Below are positions 36,783-45,282 of a stretch of 64,000 nucleotides of DNA, piece by piece (position 1 is the stretch's first letter; every line of letters begins with the position of its first letter). The position numbers and the translations under genes are program-made. The stretch is from DATFWC01 sp045801465. GTDB taxonomy: Bacteria > Pseudomonadota > Alphaproteobacteria > Rhizobiales > Xanthobacteraceae. The notes beneath the pieces were generated by a model. That model did not search any database, was not told the origin of the DNA, and saw only the letters and a program-made list of their open reading frames with translations. The DNA lies in the NCBI GenBank assembly GCA_045801465.1, contig JBJMSU010000065.1, forward strand, positions 11,860-75,859, written 5' to 3'.

Positions 36783-37083
36783 GCGAGTCGTCTGGGCTCC
36801 GAAGGCCAAGCAGGACCTGCGCGAGGTCTGGCTCTATTACGCCCGCGTGGCATCGCCTGAAATTGCCGACAAGCTGGTGCGGGAAATTGATGGAGCAGGC
36901 GAGCGGCTGGAACAGGATGCATTGATGTGGCGGGCGCGTGATGAAATCCTGCCTGGCCTGCGTTCTGTCGTGATCCATCCGTACGTCGTTTTCTACAGGT
37001 CGACAGACACAAACGTTGAAATCGCCCGCGTTCTTCACGGGCGGCGGAATTTTGCCGCCATTTTTCGCACGGGCGAGAGTTAG
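36766..37083 (+). CDS. RelE/ParE-family toxin
   Basis: A 105-residue toxin. RRVVWAPKAKQDLREVWLYY followed by ARVASPEIADKLVREI is the ParE N-terminal strand and two-helix pattern; DEILPGLRSVVIHPYVVFYR and VEIARVLHGRRNF give the C-terminal sheet. ParE toxins poison gyrase while RelE toxins cut ribosome-bound mRNA; the absence of RelE catalytic residues at the C-terminus favours a ParE-like action. It forms a module with the preceding antitoxin and splits the surrounding glycan genes. Confidence 0.87.
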   Translation: MPGRRRRVVWAPKAKQDLREVWLYYARVASPEIADKLVREIDGAGERLEQDALMWRARDEILPGLRSVVIHPYVVFYRSTDTNVEIARVLHGRRNFAAIFRTGES

Positions 37084-37129
37084 GTGGTTTACGAGCAGAT
37101 CACCAGGCCGTTGCTGCGCGACTTGACAA

Positions 37130-37154
37130 AGGAACTTCAAATCCGCCGCACGAG
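37130..37154. repeat. Half-copy of a CTAG-bounded palindrome (family D)
   Basis: AAGGAACTTCAAAT followed by CCGCCGCACGAG matches the right arm of the full element ending at 63949 (AGGAACTTCAAAT, TCGCCGCACTAG) with only a few changes. No matching left arm (TTTGAAGTTCC) lies upstream, so this is a decayed or half element. It encodes the end and stop codon of the 50-residue membrane protein. Confidence 0.6.
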
Positions 37155-37289
37155 ACGCTGCCAGCCGTAGAGCAGGAGGGCGGCGAGCGCGAGCGCCGAC
37201 AGCAACCACAGCGCCGCCAGCCACGGATTCACCGGAAAGGCGTCTTTGAGGCCTTGCAATACGATCGAAACCGCCGTCGTGGCGCTCAC
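37137..37289 (-). CDS. Small single-pass membrane protein (50 residues)
   Basis: This frame is too short for routine ORF lists. It starts with GTG at 37289, whose last bases overlap the stop of the nucleotidyltransferase-GT2 fusion (GTGA), a sign of translational coupling. The protein begins SATTAVSIVLQGLKDAFPVN, then has one membrane helix (PWLAALWLLSALALAALLLY) and ends in a positive tail, GWQRLVRRI. The positive-inside rule would place the C-terminus in the cytoplasm. It may anchor or regulate the upstream GT2 enzyme. The stop comes from a family D half-repeat, so the natural C-terminus may have been trimmed. Confidence 0.65.
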   Translation of the reverse strand: MSATTAVSIVLQGLKDAFPVNPWLAALWLLSALALAALLLYGWQRLVRRI

Positions 37290-38734
37290 GGCCGCCAATC
37301 TCCCAGGAACCGCTTCTTGAAGATCACGCGCAGCATCCGCAGCGCGGTCTTGCTGATCTTGAAATAGTTATCCGAGTGCTTGGACGTGCCGCTCACGCGC
37401 GCGTAATAGCTCACCGGGATCTCGATCACGCGTCGACGCGCGCGCAGCATCTCGATCATCATTTCCGGAGAGAATTCCGGCCCCACGCCTTGCATGCGAT
37501 CGCGGATCTTGAGCCAGGCCTCCTTCCACACCGCGCGGAAGGTGCAGCCGACGTCGGTGAAGCGCGGCTGCTGTCCCCACCACATGACCTCGACCAGCTT
37601 GCCGACCAGCACGTTGCCCCAGCGCACGAGCCCGCGCATGTTGGTGCCCTGCTCGATGAGCTCGCGGGTTGTCCGGGTGCCGATCACCATGTCGGCGTCC
37701 TTGAGGTATTCGAGCAGCTTGTCGAGGTCCTTGGCGTGGAACGAATGGTCGGCTTCGGCGACGATGAGGATGTCGCCCACGGCATGGTCCAGGCCATATT
37801 TGATGCTGTCGCCGTATCCTTTCAGCGCCACGGTCTCGACGCGGGCGCCGTGCTGGCGAGCGACCTCTTCGGTGCGGTCGCGTGAGGAGTTGTTGACGAT
37901 GAGCACTTCGTGCACGTGCGGCAGGAAATCGTCGATCGCATAGCCGATCGATTCCTCCTCGTTGTAGGCCGGCACCACCAGGCTCAATTTGTACTGACCG
38001 AACTTCAGCTTGCGACCGGCATAATTGGCGTCGTTGTAATCCTCGATCGAATTGACGTTGAAATACTGGCCCTGCACGTGCAGCGCGGTGACGCGCTCGC
38101 CGCCGTCGATCGCGTTCATGAGCGCATCCGTCAGCTCGATCTTTCCTGAGCGCGCCGACGGCGCCGTCTTGCCAATCCAGTCCGCCATGCGCGGATGGAA
38201 CACGTAGGTGCCGACGCCGAGCACCTGGTCATGGGTCGAGGACGGCTTCTCTTCCACCCGGGCGACGCGGTCATCGACGATTTTGACGCCGTAGTTCTTC
38301 AGGATCTGCCGCTTGTTGCGGGTGTGATGAACACCGCATGCCGCAACTGCCGAGCCGAGATCGAGCCCGGCAAAGTCGGCGTGGTTGGATTCGAGGTAGA
38401 GCTCGTCGCCGAGGATCGTCACGAACGGAGCGGCGATCCGGTCCATGGCAAGGAGGAGGCCGCGCGCCAGGCCGATCGTCGGATCGGGGCAACGCAGGAA
38501 TGTCAGATCGACGCCCAGCGCCTCGCCCGATCCGAGCGCGGCGCGGACCTGGTCCTCCAGATAGCCGACGATGATGGTGATGTCGCGTATGCCAAGCTGA
38601 TCGCGCATGATCTCGATGTTGCGCACGATCAGCGGCTTGCCGGCGATTTCGAGCAGGACCTTGGGGATGCGCTTGGTGGCCGGATAAGCACGAATGCCCT
38701 GACCTGCGGCGGGGATCACACCGTGAAACGCCAT
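37286..38734 (-). CDS. Sugar nucleotidyltransferase fused to family 2 glycosyltransferase
   Basis: A 482-residue bifunctional protein. The N-terminal half (about 3-240) is an NTP-transferase: GVIPAAGQGIRAYPATKRIP with KVLLEIAGKPLI is the GlmU/RfbA nucleotide-binding start, and TILGDELYL supplies the metal aspartate (D110). The C-terminal half (about 248-482) is a DPM1-like GT2: LSLVVPAYNEEESIGYAID, LIVNNSSRDRTEEVA and ILIVAEADHSFHAKDLDKLL. The fusion would both activate a sugar and transfer it, or one half may regulate the other. The ATG at 38734 fits the domain boundary; a TTG at 38752 is the alternative. It follows the 545-residue membrane protein by 40 bp. Confidence 0.87.
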   Translation of the reverse strand: MAFHGVIPAAGQGIRAYPATKRIPKVLLEIAGKPLIVRNIEIMRDQLGIRDITIIVGYLEDQVRAALGSGEALGVDLTFLRCPDPTIGLARGLLLAMDRIAAPFVTILGDELYLESNHADFAGLDLGSAVAACGVHHTRNKRQILKNYGVKIVDDRVARVEEKPSSTHDQVLGVGTYVFHPRMADWIGKTAPSARSGKIELTDALMNAIDGGERVTALHVQGQYFNVNSIEDYNDANYAGRKLKFGQYKLSLVVPAYNEEESIGYAIDDFLPHVHEVLIVNNSSRDRTEEVARQHGARVETVALKGYGDSIKYGLDHAVGDILIVAEADHSFHAKDLDKLLEYLKDADMVIGTRTTRELIEQGTNMRGLVRWGNVLVGKLVEVMWWGQQPRFTDVGCTFRAVWKEAWLKIRDRMQGVGPEFSPEMMIEMLRARRRVIEIPVSYYARVSGTSKHSDNYFKISKTALRMLRVIFKKRFLGDWRP

Positions 38735-38774
38735 GGAGGAAACGCCGGTCAACTGTCACACAGATGCCGAGCGC

Positions 38775-40412
38775 TTACGTCTTCGGCGGACAGAACGGGA
38801 AACGCTCGACGAGTCTAATATGGCGGGGAAGCCAGGAGCAAGTGCTCTCCGGTCCGGCCCGGCGCAGGCCCTGCTTGATCGGCTCGAACTGGCCGAACAC
38901 CGCATTGATTGTGAGGAGAAGCGCGCCCAGCGGGAAAGCCAGGCGGTGCGATGCCGGGGCGGAAAAATTCGCCAACAGCCAGCAGGCGGCGATGACGACC
39001 AGCGGGTCGGCGTAGATGGCGTACTCGATGTGCAGATCGCGCAGCGTTCCGACAGCGTCCAGCCCCCAGGCTGCGGCCAGGAGAATGCCCACCTGCCCGA
39101 CGAGCAGGCGCTCGCCGCGCCGCCACGCCATCACCATTCCGGCGCACACGAGCCATTGCAGGAAGACCGTCGCCCGCGTCGAGAAATGAAGCACGAAAGT
39201 GAAACGGGCGAACACGTCGGCGATGCCGAAGACCACTGACTGAAAGAGCCGCGAGCTGAACACGCCATCGCCCGTTGCGAGCTGCGGGTCGGAGAACGAA
39301 GCCCACGCCATCATGTGCTCGATCGGATTGACGACGGAGAGCACGTTCTGCGGATGGTAGCGGATGTCGAGAGCGAGCAATCCGGCGCACACGCCGATGA
39401 ACGCGGCAAGCAGCGTTGCGATGGTTTCCAAAGGGGGAACGCGCCAGATCGCCGCGAAGGCCAGGATCGCCGCTACCACCCATGCGGCGACCATCGCCTG
39501 GTAGAGGCCGACGATACCGAATGGCGGCGGCGGAAAGGGAAAGAGCGATGTCGGCCGCTCGACAAGCCCGAGACGGATCAGGTCGGCGGCGGGGATCGCG
39601 GTGAGCAGCGCGGCGGCCGCGAGCAGCGCAATCGGCACGATGGCGCGCCGCGGCGAATGCCAGGAGGAACCGGCGTTGTCGCCGCGCACGCCGAAGAACA
39701 TCGCGACCACGGTCCAGGCGAGCGCGAGCAGGATGGCCTGCACCTTGTTGACGACGCCGAGCGTGCACAGCATGACGGCGATGCCGACGACAGCCGGGCG
39801 CCAGCGCCAATCGGGCGAACGCGCCGCCTCGAGCAACAGCAGCAATCCAGCGAACTCGAGGCCGGCGGCGAGCAGGTCCGTGCGGATGACCCGGGCGTGC
39901 CACATGACCGCGCTGGAGAGGGCGAGCATGAGGATGCCGAGCGCGGCAATGCGCCAGTCGGCAACCAGACGCCGCAGCAGGGCCGCGAATACGCCGACGA
40001 AGCAGAGAACGAGCACGAGCGACAGGAGCCTTCCTGCCCGAACGGCGGCGGTCCACACCAGCTCGAAATTCACGCTGTCGGCGGCAGGAGGAATGTCCGA
40101 GAGCGCGATCACCTTGAGGGCGCCGATGCCGTGCAGAAGCCGGAACCAAACGTCGGTGAGCAACACATTGAGATGTCCGGGATGATCGAAGAAATCCTGC
40201 GGCCGCCCGTCGTTGAGCAGAAACCCCTGATACACCATCATGAAGTCCATATCGGCGCGGCGCCAATACGGATACCAGTAGCCGAACAGGAAAAACGAGA
40301 CGACGATTGCCGCCATCGCGGCCACGATCGTGCCGGTCCAGCCGAACACGAGCACGCCGAAAAGCCCTTGGCGCGATCGGGTCTTCCGGATTGTCTCGAT
40401 GTGGGCGTGCAT
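38775..40412 (-). CDS. Multi-spanning membrane protein, GT-C-like
   Basis: A 545-residue protein with about 11-13 hydrophobic segments. The first periplasmic loop has RRADMDFMMVYQGFLLNDG and PQDFFDHPGHLNVLLTDVWF. The DMD pair and the following loop recall the catalytic acidic loop of polyprenyl-phosphate-sugar glycosyltransferases (GT39/GT83), and VMWHARVIRTDLLAAGLEF resembles their second conserved loop. No assigned family is certain. It is the first gene of a three-gene minus-strand unit with the nucleotidyltransferase-GT2 fusion and the 50-residue protein; the GT2 part could make the lipid-linked sugar that this protein uses. Confidence 0.75.
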   Translation of the reverse strand: MHAHIETIRKTRSRQGLFGVLVFGWTGTIVAAMAAIVVSFFLFGYWYPYWRRADMDFMMVYQGFLLNDGRPQDFFDHPGHLNVLLTDVWFRLLHGIGALKVIALSDIPPAADSVNFELVWTAAVRAGRLLSLVLVLCFVGVFAALLRRLVADWRIAALGILMLALSSAVMWHARVIRTDLLAAGLEFAGLLLLLEAARSPDWRWRPAVVGIAVMLCTLGVVNKVQAILLALAWTVVAMFFGVRGDNAGSSWHSPRRAIVPIALLAAAALLTAIPAADLIRLGLVERPTSLFPFPPPPFGIVGLYQAMVAAWVVAAILAFAAIWRVPPLETIATLLAAFIGVCAGLLALDIRYHPQNVLSVVNPIEHMMAWASFSDPQLATGDGVFSSRLFQSVVFGIADVFARFTFVLHFSTRATVFLQWLVCAGMVMAWRRGERLLVGQVGILLAAAWGLDAVGTLRDLHIEYAIYADPLVVIAACWLLANFSAPASHRLAFPLGALLLTINAVFGQFEPIKQGLRRAGPESTCSWLPRHIRLVERFPFCPPKT

Positions 40413-40516
40413 CGGCGCTACGACTACAGGGTTCGACGAATTCGTACAATTGGAACGGAGTTCCCCTTCGCCCGAAAAGGCTCTAACAGTGTGAGCACGA
40501 TGGACTGCCGCGCATC

Positions 40517-41545
40517 ATGAGCACCGGCACGCCGACCAGCGGGCCCATTCTCGTCACCGGCGCTGCCGGCTTCATCGGATTCCATGTCGCGCGTCGGCTG
40601 CTGCAGGACGGACGCAGCGTCGTCGGCGTCGATAACATCAGCGCCTATTACGATCCCGCCTTGAAGCAGGCCCGGCTCGCCGAGCTCGCCCCGTTTCCGG
40701 AGTTCCGTTTCGAGAAGCTCGATCTGGCCGAGCGAGACAGCACCGCGTCGCTGTTCGGCGATCACCGCTTTCCCTATGTGGTGCATCTCGCCGCACAACC
40801 GGGCGTGCGCTATTCGCTGATCGACCCGCATGCCTATGCGGACGCCAACCTCATCGGCTTTCTCAACGTGCTCGAAGGCTGCCGCCACGGCGGCTGCCGT
40901 CATCTCGTCTATGCCTCGTCCTCCTCGGTCTACGGCGCCAATACCAAAGTGCCGTTCCGCACGTCGGACAATGTCGATCATCCGGTGAGCCTCTACGGGG
41001 CGACCAAGAAGGCCAACGAGGCAATGGCGCATGCCTATGCTCACCTTTATGGATTGCCGGTCACGGGCCTGCGTTTTTTCACCGTGTACGGGCCGTGGGG
41101 CAGACCCGACATGGCGCCATGGCTGTTCACGCAGGCGATCAGCGAGGGTCGGCCGATCCGCCTGTTCAATCACGGGAAGATGCGACGCGACTTCACCTAT
41201 ATTGACGACATTGTCGAAGCGGTCGTCCGTCTGATCGAGCGCCCGCCGGCCGGCGATCCGGCCTGGTCGGGTGAAGCGTCCGATCCAGCGAGCAGCGCGG
41301 CGCCCTGGCGCCTCTACAACATCGGCAACAACCGGCCGGTCGAACTCGATCACTTCGTGCGCGCGTTGGAAGCGGCGGTCGGCAAGCCTGCCGTGCGCGA
41401 GCTCGTGCCGATGCAGCCGGGCGACGTGATCGAAACCTATGCGGACGTCGCCGACCTGCAGGCGGCGGTCGGATTCCGGCCCGACACGCCCATCGAGGAT
41501 GGTTTGCGCCGCTTCGTCGACTGGTACGTGAACTATAAGAAGTGA
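40517..41545 (+). CDS. UDP-glucuronate 4-epimerase (NAD-dependent epimerase)
   Basis: A 342-residue extended short-chain dehydrogenase. ILVTGAAGFIGFHVARRLL (11-29) binds NAD; VVGVDNISAYYDPALKQAR is the GAE/LpsL phrase with the 'YYDP' that separates it from GalE. Catalytic Ser is in VYASSSSVYGAN and Tyr160/Lys164 in SLYGATKKANE. TVYGPWGRPDMAPWLFTQAI and RDFTYIDDIVEAVVRLIE are further family blocks. It interconverts UDP-glucuronate and UDP-galacturonate, giving galacturonate for LPS or capsule. It is divergent from the GT-C-like gene. Confidence 0.92.
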   Translation: MSTGTPTSGPILVTGAAGFIGFHVARRLLQDGRSVVGVDNISAYYDPALKQARLAELAPFPEFRFEKLDLAERDSTASLFGDHRFPYVVHLAAQPGVRYSLIDPHAYADANLIGFLNVLEGCRHGGCRHLVYASSSSVYGANTKVPFRTSDNVDHPVSLYGATKKANEAMAHAYAHLYGLPVTGLRFFTVYGPWGRPDMAPWLFTQAISEGRPIRLFNHGKMRRDFTYIDDIVEAVVRLIERPPAGDPAWSGEASDPASSAAPWRLYNIGNNRPVELDHFVRALEAAVGKPAVRELVPMQPGDVIETYADVADLQAAVGFRPDTPIEDGLRRFVDWYVNYKK

Positions 41546-41555
41546 GGACGCCACT

Positions 41556-43385
41556 CTACATCCGAACCCGCCGCTTGCCCGTCACCATGCGGGCCATCAA
41601 TGTGCCGTCGCTGTTGCGGCTGAGCGATGCCTCCATTTCGACGCCATCGTCATCGGCGTTCCAGTGGTGGATGCGATAGATCAGGGTGTCGTCGGGGTCG
41701 CTGTTGGCGAAATAGAATACGTCGCGGTGCTGCGTGCTCAAGTCGCGTGCAAAAGCCGGACCAGCGAAACGCATGGCGCAAACATCATTGATGATCGGAT
41801 AGGCGGCGAAATAGAGCAGGCCAACGCCGTTGATGTCGTGCGGCGGAATGATGTCATACTGGCACTCGAATATCGGCGGTGCCTGCTCGCGGGCGCGGCG
41901 GGCGCGGTACTCGTGAGCGAATTCCGGCAAATCGGCATGATCGGGAATTGCGCAGCCGACCGGTATCTCGGGCTGACCTTTGAGCAGCGACGTGTTGGCG
42001 CCCGCCTCGCCGTACTTGGAGAAGCTCGACATCACCCGCACCAGCGCCGACCGGCCATCGCCCCGCACGCCCGCATCGCTGAAGAACATCATGGCGCCAT
42101 AACGCGAGCCTTTGGCGGCGACGGTAATAGTCTCGTTCTCCACATAGGCCGCAAGCGGCGCGGTCGAGCTCAGCTGGACGCGCGTGAAAGTGGCGTAAAG
42201 GCGGTTTCCGCCGGCGTCGGTCAGTCGGCTCGACGGCTGGCCGAGCGCGCGGGTGATCAGGCTCCAATGGATATCGCCAACCTCCTTGAGCAACCAGGAT
42301 TCCGAAAGCCCGCCGAGCGCCATTTGCGGCATGTTCAGATCGTACACGCGTTGCTCGCTGGCGGGCGCGGTCGAAACGGCGCGGGCGCCCGGTGGCCTGG
42401 ATCGACCCCGGGCACGATACGGACTAGGTTCCTCAAGGAATGAAATTTGCTCGACGCCGGCTGCGGCGCCGCGCTCTGTGCCGGCCAGGATGCGCACGAC
42501 ATCGCCAGGCGTGATCACCGAGCTCCACGACTCGTCGTCGATGACCGTGGCGAACGATTGTTCGATTCTGGTGCGCAGCGTCAGCATGGCGAAGCTGTCC
42601 ACGGCGAGCCGGGCGAATGGCGTATCGAGATCGTCTTGGGAAAATGCCGGAAGCTCGGTCCGGATCAGCTCGATCAGCTGCGCGCCGAGCGCGCCTTCTA
42701 CAAGGTCGGGCGTGCCGCTACGCTTGTTTGCGGCGACGGCTTCTTCGCTCGCCTGCGGAAGACCTTTGATTTCGCGGCAAGCCGCGACGAATCCCGAGAT
42801 GTCGTCGCTTTGCAGCAATGGACGCAGCTGCCGAACCTGCGTGGCGTCGAGCTCCCACCAGCGCAGCTCCAGCAAGGTCGCGATGGCTTTGTCGGGAAAG
42901 CGCTTGCGCACGACACGGGCAGGATTGCCTAACACGACGGCGTAGGGAGGAACATCGTCGATCACCACCGCGCCTGCACCGACGATGGCGCCGTCGCCGA
43001 CCGTGACGCCCGACACAATCGTGGCGTTCGCCGCAATCCACACGTCCGAGCCGACGACGATGTCCCCCCGGGAAGTAGGAAGCTCGTCACGGGTTAGCGC
43101 GCCGAAAGCCAACCCAAGCGGGAACGTCGTGACCGCGTCGGTGCGGTGATGTCCGCCGAGGATGAACGTCGCCCCCGCCGCAATACTGCAATACCGGCCA
43201 ACCTTCAGGCGCGCGGAATCACCGAAGGTCCTGACCGCCGGTGCGCCAATCGAATAGTCGCCGATCTCGAAACCGTGGCGCGCCACATGATAGGCAAGCG
43301 TCCGCCGCAACTGATGACAGCGGGGAACTGATCTCGCATGCCATCGCACACGCTGCCGCTTCCAGAACTCCGACAAGGTCGACAT
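41556..43385 (-). CDS. Three-domain protein: hexapeptide acyltransferase - acyl carrier protein - LnmK/Pnap_2097-like domain
   Basis: A 609-residue multidomain protein from the ATG at 43385. Residues about 41-166 form a left-handed beta helix of the CatB/xenobiotic acetyltransferase type (SIAAGATFILGGHHRTDAV, GSDVWIAANATIVSGVTVGD, VVLGNPARVVRKRF). Residues about 231-306 are an acyl carrier protein; FARLAVDSFAMLTLRTRIEQ carries the phosphopantetheine serine (S264). Residues about 346-609 match the LnmK/Pnap_2097 family (NMPQMALGGLSESWLLKEVG, DIHWSLITRALGQPSSRLTD). LnmK is a methylmalonyl-CoA decarboxylase/acyltransferase that loads an ACP with propionyl. The chain suggests acyl loading on the internal ACP followed by transfer to an acceptor, perhaps a sugar. 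This is inference. A GT39 gene lies just upstream on the same strand. Confidence 0.85.
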   Translation of the reverse strand: MSTLSEFWKRQRVRWHARSVPRCHQLRRTLAYHVARHGFEIGDYSIGAPAVRTFGDSARLKVGRYCSIAAGATFILGGHHRTDAVTTFPLGLAFGALTRDELPTSRGDIVVGSDVWIAANATIVSGVTVGDGAIVGAGAVVIDDVPPYAVVLGNPARVVRKRFPDKAIATLLELRWWELDATQVRQLRPLLQSDDISGFVAACREIKGLPQASEEAVAANKRSGTPDLVEGALGAQLIELIRTELPAFSQDDLDTPFARLAVDSFAMLTLRTRIEQSFATVIDDESWSSVITPGDVVRILAGTERGAAAGVEQISFLEEPSPYRARGRSRPPGARAVSTAPASEQRVYDLNMPQMALGGLSESWLLKEVGDIHWSLITRALGQPSSRLTDAGGNRLYATFTRVQLSSTAPLAAYVENETITVAAKGSRYGAMMFFSDAGVRGDGRSALVRVMSSFSKYGEAGANTSLLKGQPEIPVGCAIPDHADLPEFAHEYRARRAREQAPPIFECQYDIIPPHDINGVGLLYFAAYPIINDVCAMRFAGPAFARDLSTQHRDVFYFANSDPDDTLIYRIHHWNADDDGVEMEASLSRNSDGTLMARMVTGKRRVRM

Positions 43386-43487
43386 GAGGTTACTCGGAGC
43401 TCGCGCGCCGGGCCGCATCCAGACGCAGATATGACCAATCAATGCGTGCCACGGTCATATTCTATTTCCGCGCGCAATCAATGCACA

Positions 43488-44990
43488 TCAGCCGCAGGAA
43501 CCGAGTGGACCGATCGGGCCGCGCGGCGTGTCGAGCTTGAACGCGTAGTAGGTGCGGGCCGACGTCGGGCCGGTCCTGGCGTCGAAAGCGCCGAGCGCTT
43601 CGACCTGGGCGAACTGGGCGGCGAGGCGCGTTGTGGCGGAGCAACGGCTGACGAACAGAAGCGGCCGCGGCGTCGTGTCGGAAAGCGCGCGCGTGAGCTC
43701 GAATTGGTGCGCCGCAGTCGCTCCAATCGGCCACGCCATGACGGCCTCCGGCTGATCGCGCCAATAATAGAGAAGGGAAGCGACGTCGTCGCGCTGGTCG
43801 CCGACGATGGCGCGGGCGCCGACCTGTTGCGCCAGCCGGCCGGTCGCTTCTCCCAAGGCGCGCCAGCCGAGCGTGCGGCGGTAAGCATCGCCGAGCACGG
43901 GAACGTGGAGCCCGGTTGCTTGCGTGTCCCCGGCCAGAAACAGCGCCTGCACGAATAAGCCGACGGCCAGACTGAGCGTCAGCCATTTCCAGGCGGCCCT
44001 GCGGATCATGATGGCGACCACCACGATCACTCCGGAAATGAACGCCGTGACCGCCCAGTTGGCGAAGGCGCGGCTGATGATCGCCGTCGCCGTGATGAGA
44101 ACGAGCGGAGGAATCGCAAAGGCGAGCATCAGCCGATCGGCGCGAGTGATGAGCGGGGAGGCGATTCTGACCAACGTCGCGAGCAGCACGCCAAAGAGAA
44201 CCGGACCGAATACCGCGAACTGCGAGGCGATGAATTCGAGCGCCCGCAGCGGATTGAGCTTCAAGCCGCCGCCCTGGATGTTGTCGCCGGTGTGCTTGAA
44301 GGTGGCAAGGCCGTGGGTGAGGTTCCAGTAAATGTTCGGGGCGATCACCAGGATGGCGATGCCTAACGCGAGCCACAGCTCGGGCTTGCGCAGGAGCAGG
44401 CGGGCATCGCGGTCGAACCAGGCCGCCAATGCGGCGCCGAGGAGGAAATACGCCATGGCGTATTTGGCAAGCGCGCCCAATCCCAAAGCGATGCCGAGCA
44501 CGATGGCCCAGCGTCGATCCGCACCGTTGAGGAGCTTGACGTAAGCAAGCAGGGCGAGCGCCCAGAAGAAGAGCAGCGGAACATCGGTCGAGATGATGCG
44601 CGCGGAGAACACCACGCCGGGCGTGAGCGCGGTCGCAAGCGCGGCGAAAAACGCGACGGTCTCGTCGTACAGCTGTCGCGCGATGGCGAAGACAAGCAAG
44701 CTGGTGCCGAAATAGAGGATGGGCGCCGGAGCGCGAATGCAGGCTTCCGAGCTGCCGCACAGCGTCTCGGCGCCGGCGATGAGCCAGGCGAGCAGGGGCG
44801 GCTTGGTGAAGTAGCCGAATGCGAGCTCGCGCGACCAGGCCCAATATTGGGCTTCGTCGAAGAAGAGATCGACCACCGAGAATTTCAGCCCGATCAGCCG
44901 AATGACCGTCAGTAAGGTAAGCAGCGCCACGGCGAGGCCGAAGCTTGGAATTGCCTGCGACCGGATCGTTGCCTGCGACGTCGACGCCAT
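43488..44990 (-). CDS. ArnT/PMT-like glycosyltransferase family 39 (GT-C)
   Basis: A 500-residue inner-membrane protein with about 12 helices. The first periplasmic loop holds VVDLFFDEAQYWAWSRELAF with the catalytic Asp/Glu (D45, E46), followed by GYFTKPPLLAWLIAGAETL. These are the hallmarks of dolichyl/undecaprenyl-phosphate sugar transferases such as ArnT. It takes a sugar from a polyprenyl-phosphate carrier and adds it to lipid A or another periplasmic acceptor. The ATG at 44990 is preferred over 45020 because the latter adds a hydrophilic stretch only. The C-terminal soluble part (residues about 390-500) lies in the periplasm. The LnmK-like gene follows 102 bp downstream on the same strand. 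Confidence 0.88.
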   Translation of the reverse strand: MASTSQATIRSQAIPSFGLAVALLTLLTVIRLIGLKFSVVDLFFDEAQYWAWSRELAFGYFTKPPLLAWLIAGAETLCGSSEACIRAPAPILYFGTSLLVFAIARQLYDETVAFFAALATALTPGVVFSARIISTDVPLLFFWALALLAYVKLLNGADRRWAIVLGIALGLGALAKYAMAYFLLGAALAAWFDRDARLLLRKPELWLALGIAILVIAPNIYWNLTHGLATFKHTGDNIQGGGLKLNPLRALEFIASQFAVFGPVLFGVLLATLVRIASPLITRADRLMLAFAIPPLVLITATAIISRAFANWAVTAFISGVIVVVAIMIRRAAWKWLTLSLAVGLFVQALFLAGDTQATGLHVPVLGDAYRRTLGWRALGEATGRLAQQVGARAIVGDQRDDVASLLYYWRDQPEAVMAWPIGATAAHQFELTRALSDTTPRPLLFVSRCSATTRLAAQFAQVEALGAFDARTGPTSARTYYAFKLDTPRGPIGPLGSCG

Positions 44991-45282
44991 CGATGATCTT
45001 TCCGCGAAGGGCGCGCACATTGGACCGACGCCGGGAGCGAGACAAGGGCAGATGGGCCGCAGGATGCGGCCGCGGATGGCGCGCGTCCCGCCACTCGATC
45101 GATTGCTTTATCGCTGCGCGCCGCGCCGCACAGGAATGCCACAATCCACCGCCTTTGTGGTGTAAACATTTGATTCGAAACGTGAGTGGGTGATTCGCCG
45201 TGACCGGGTCGCCAGCCGCCTCCAGGCATGCTAGGGGTGGTTGCCGGGCGGTGCGAGGCGTGATGGGGGTAGCTGTCCCGAT

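Noticed and set aside
38815..40449. A 544-codon minus-strand frame overlapping the 545-residue membrane protein
   Set aside because: The alternative frame lacks hydrophobic segments and is Arg-rich. The frame with regular membrane helices is taken as real.
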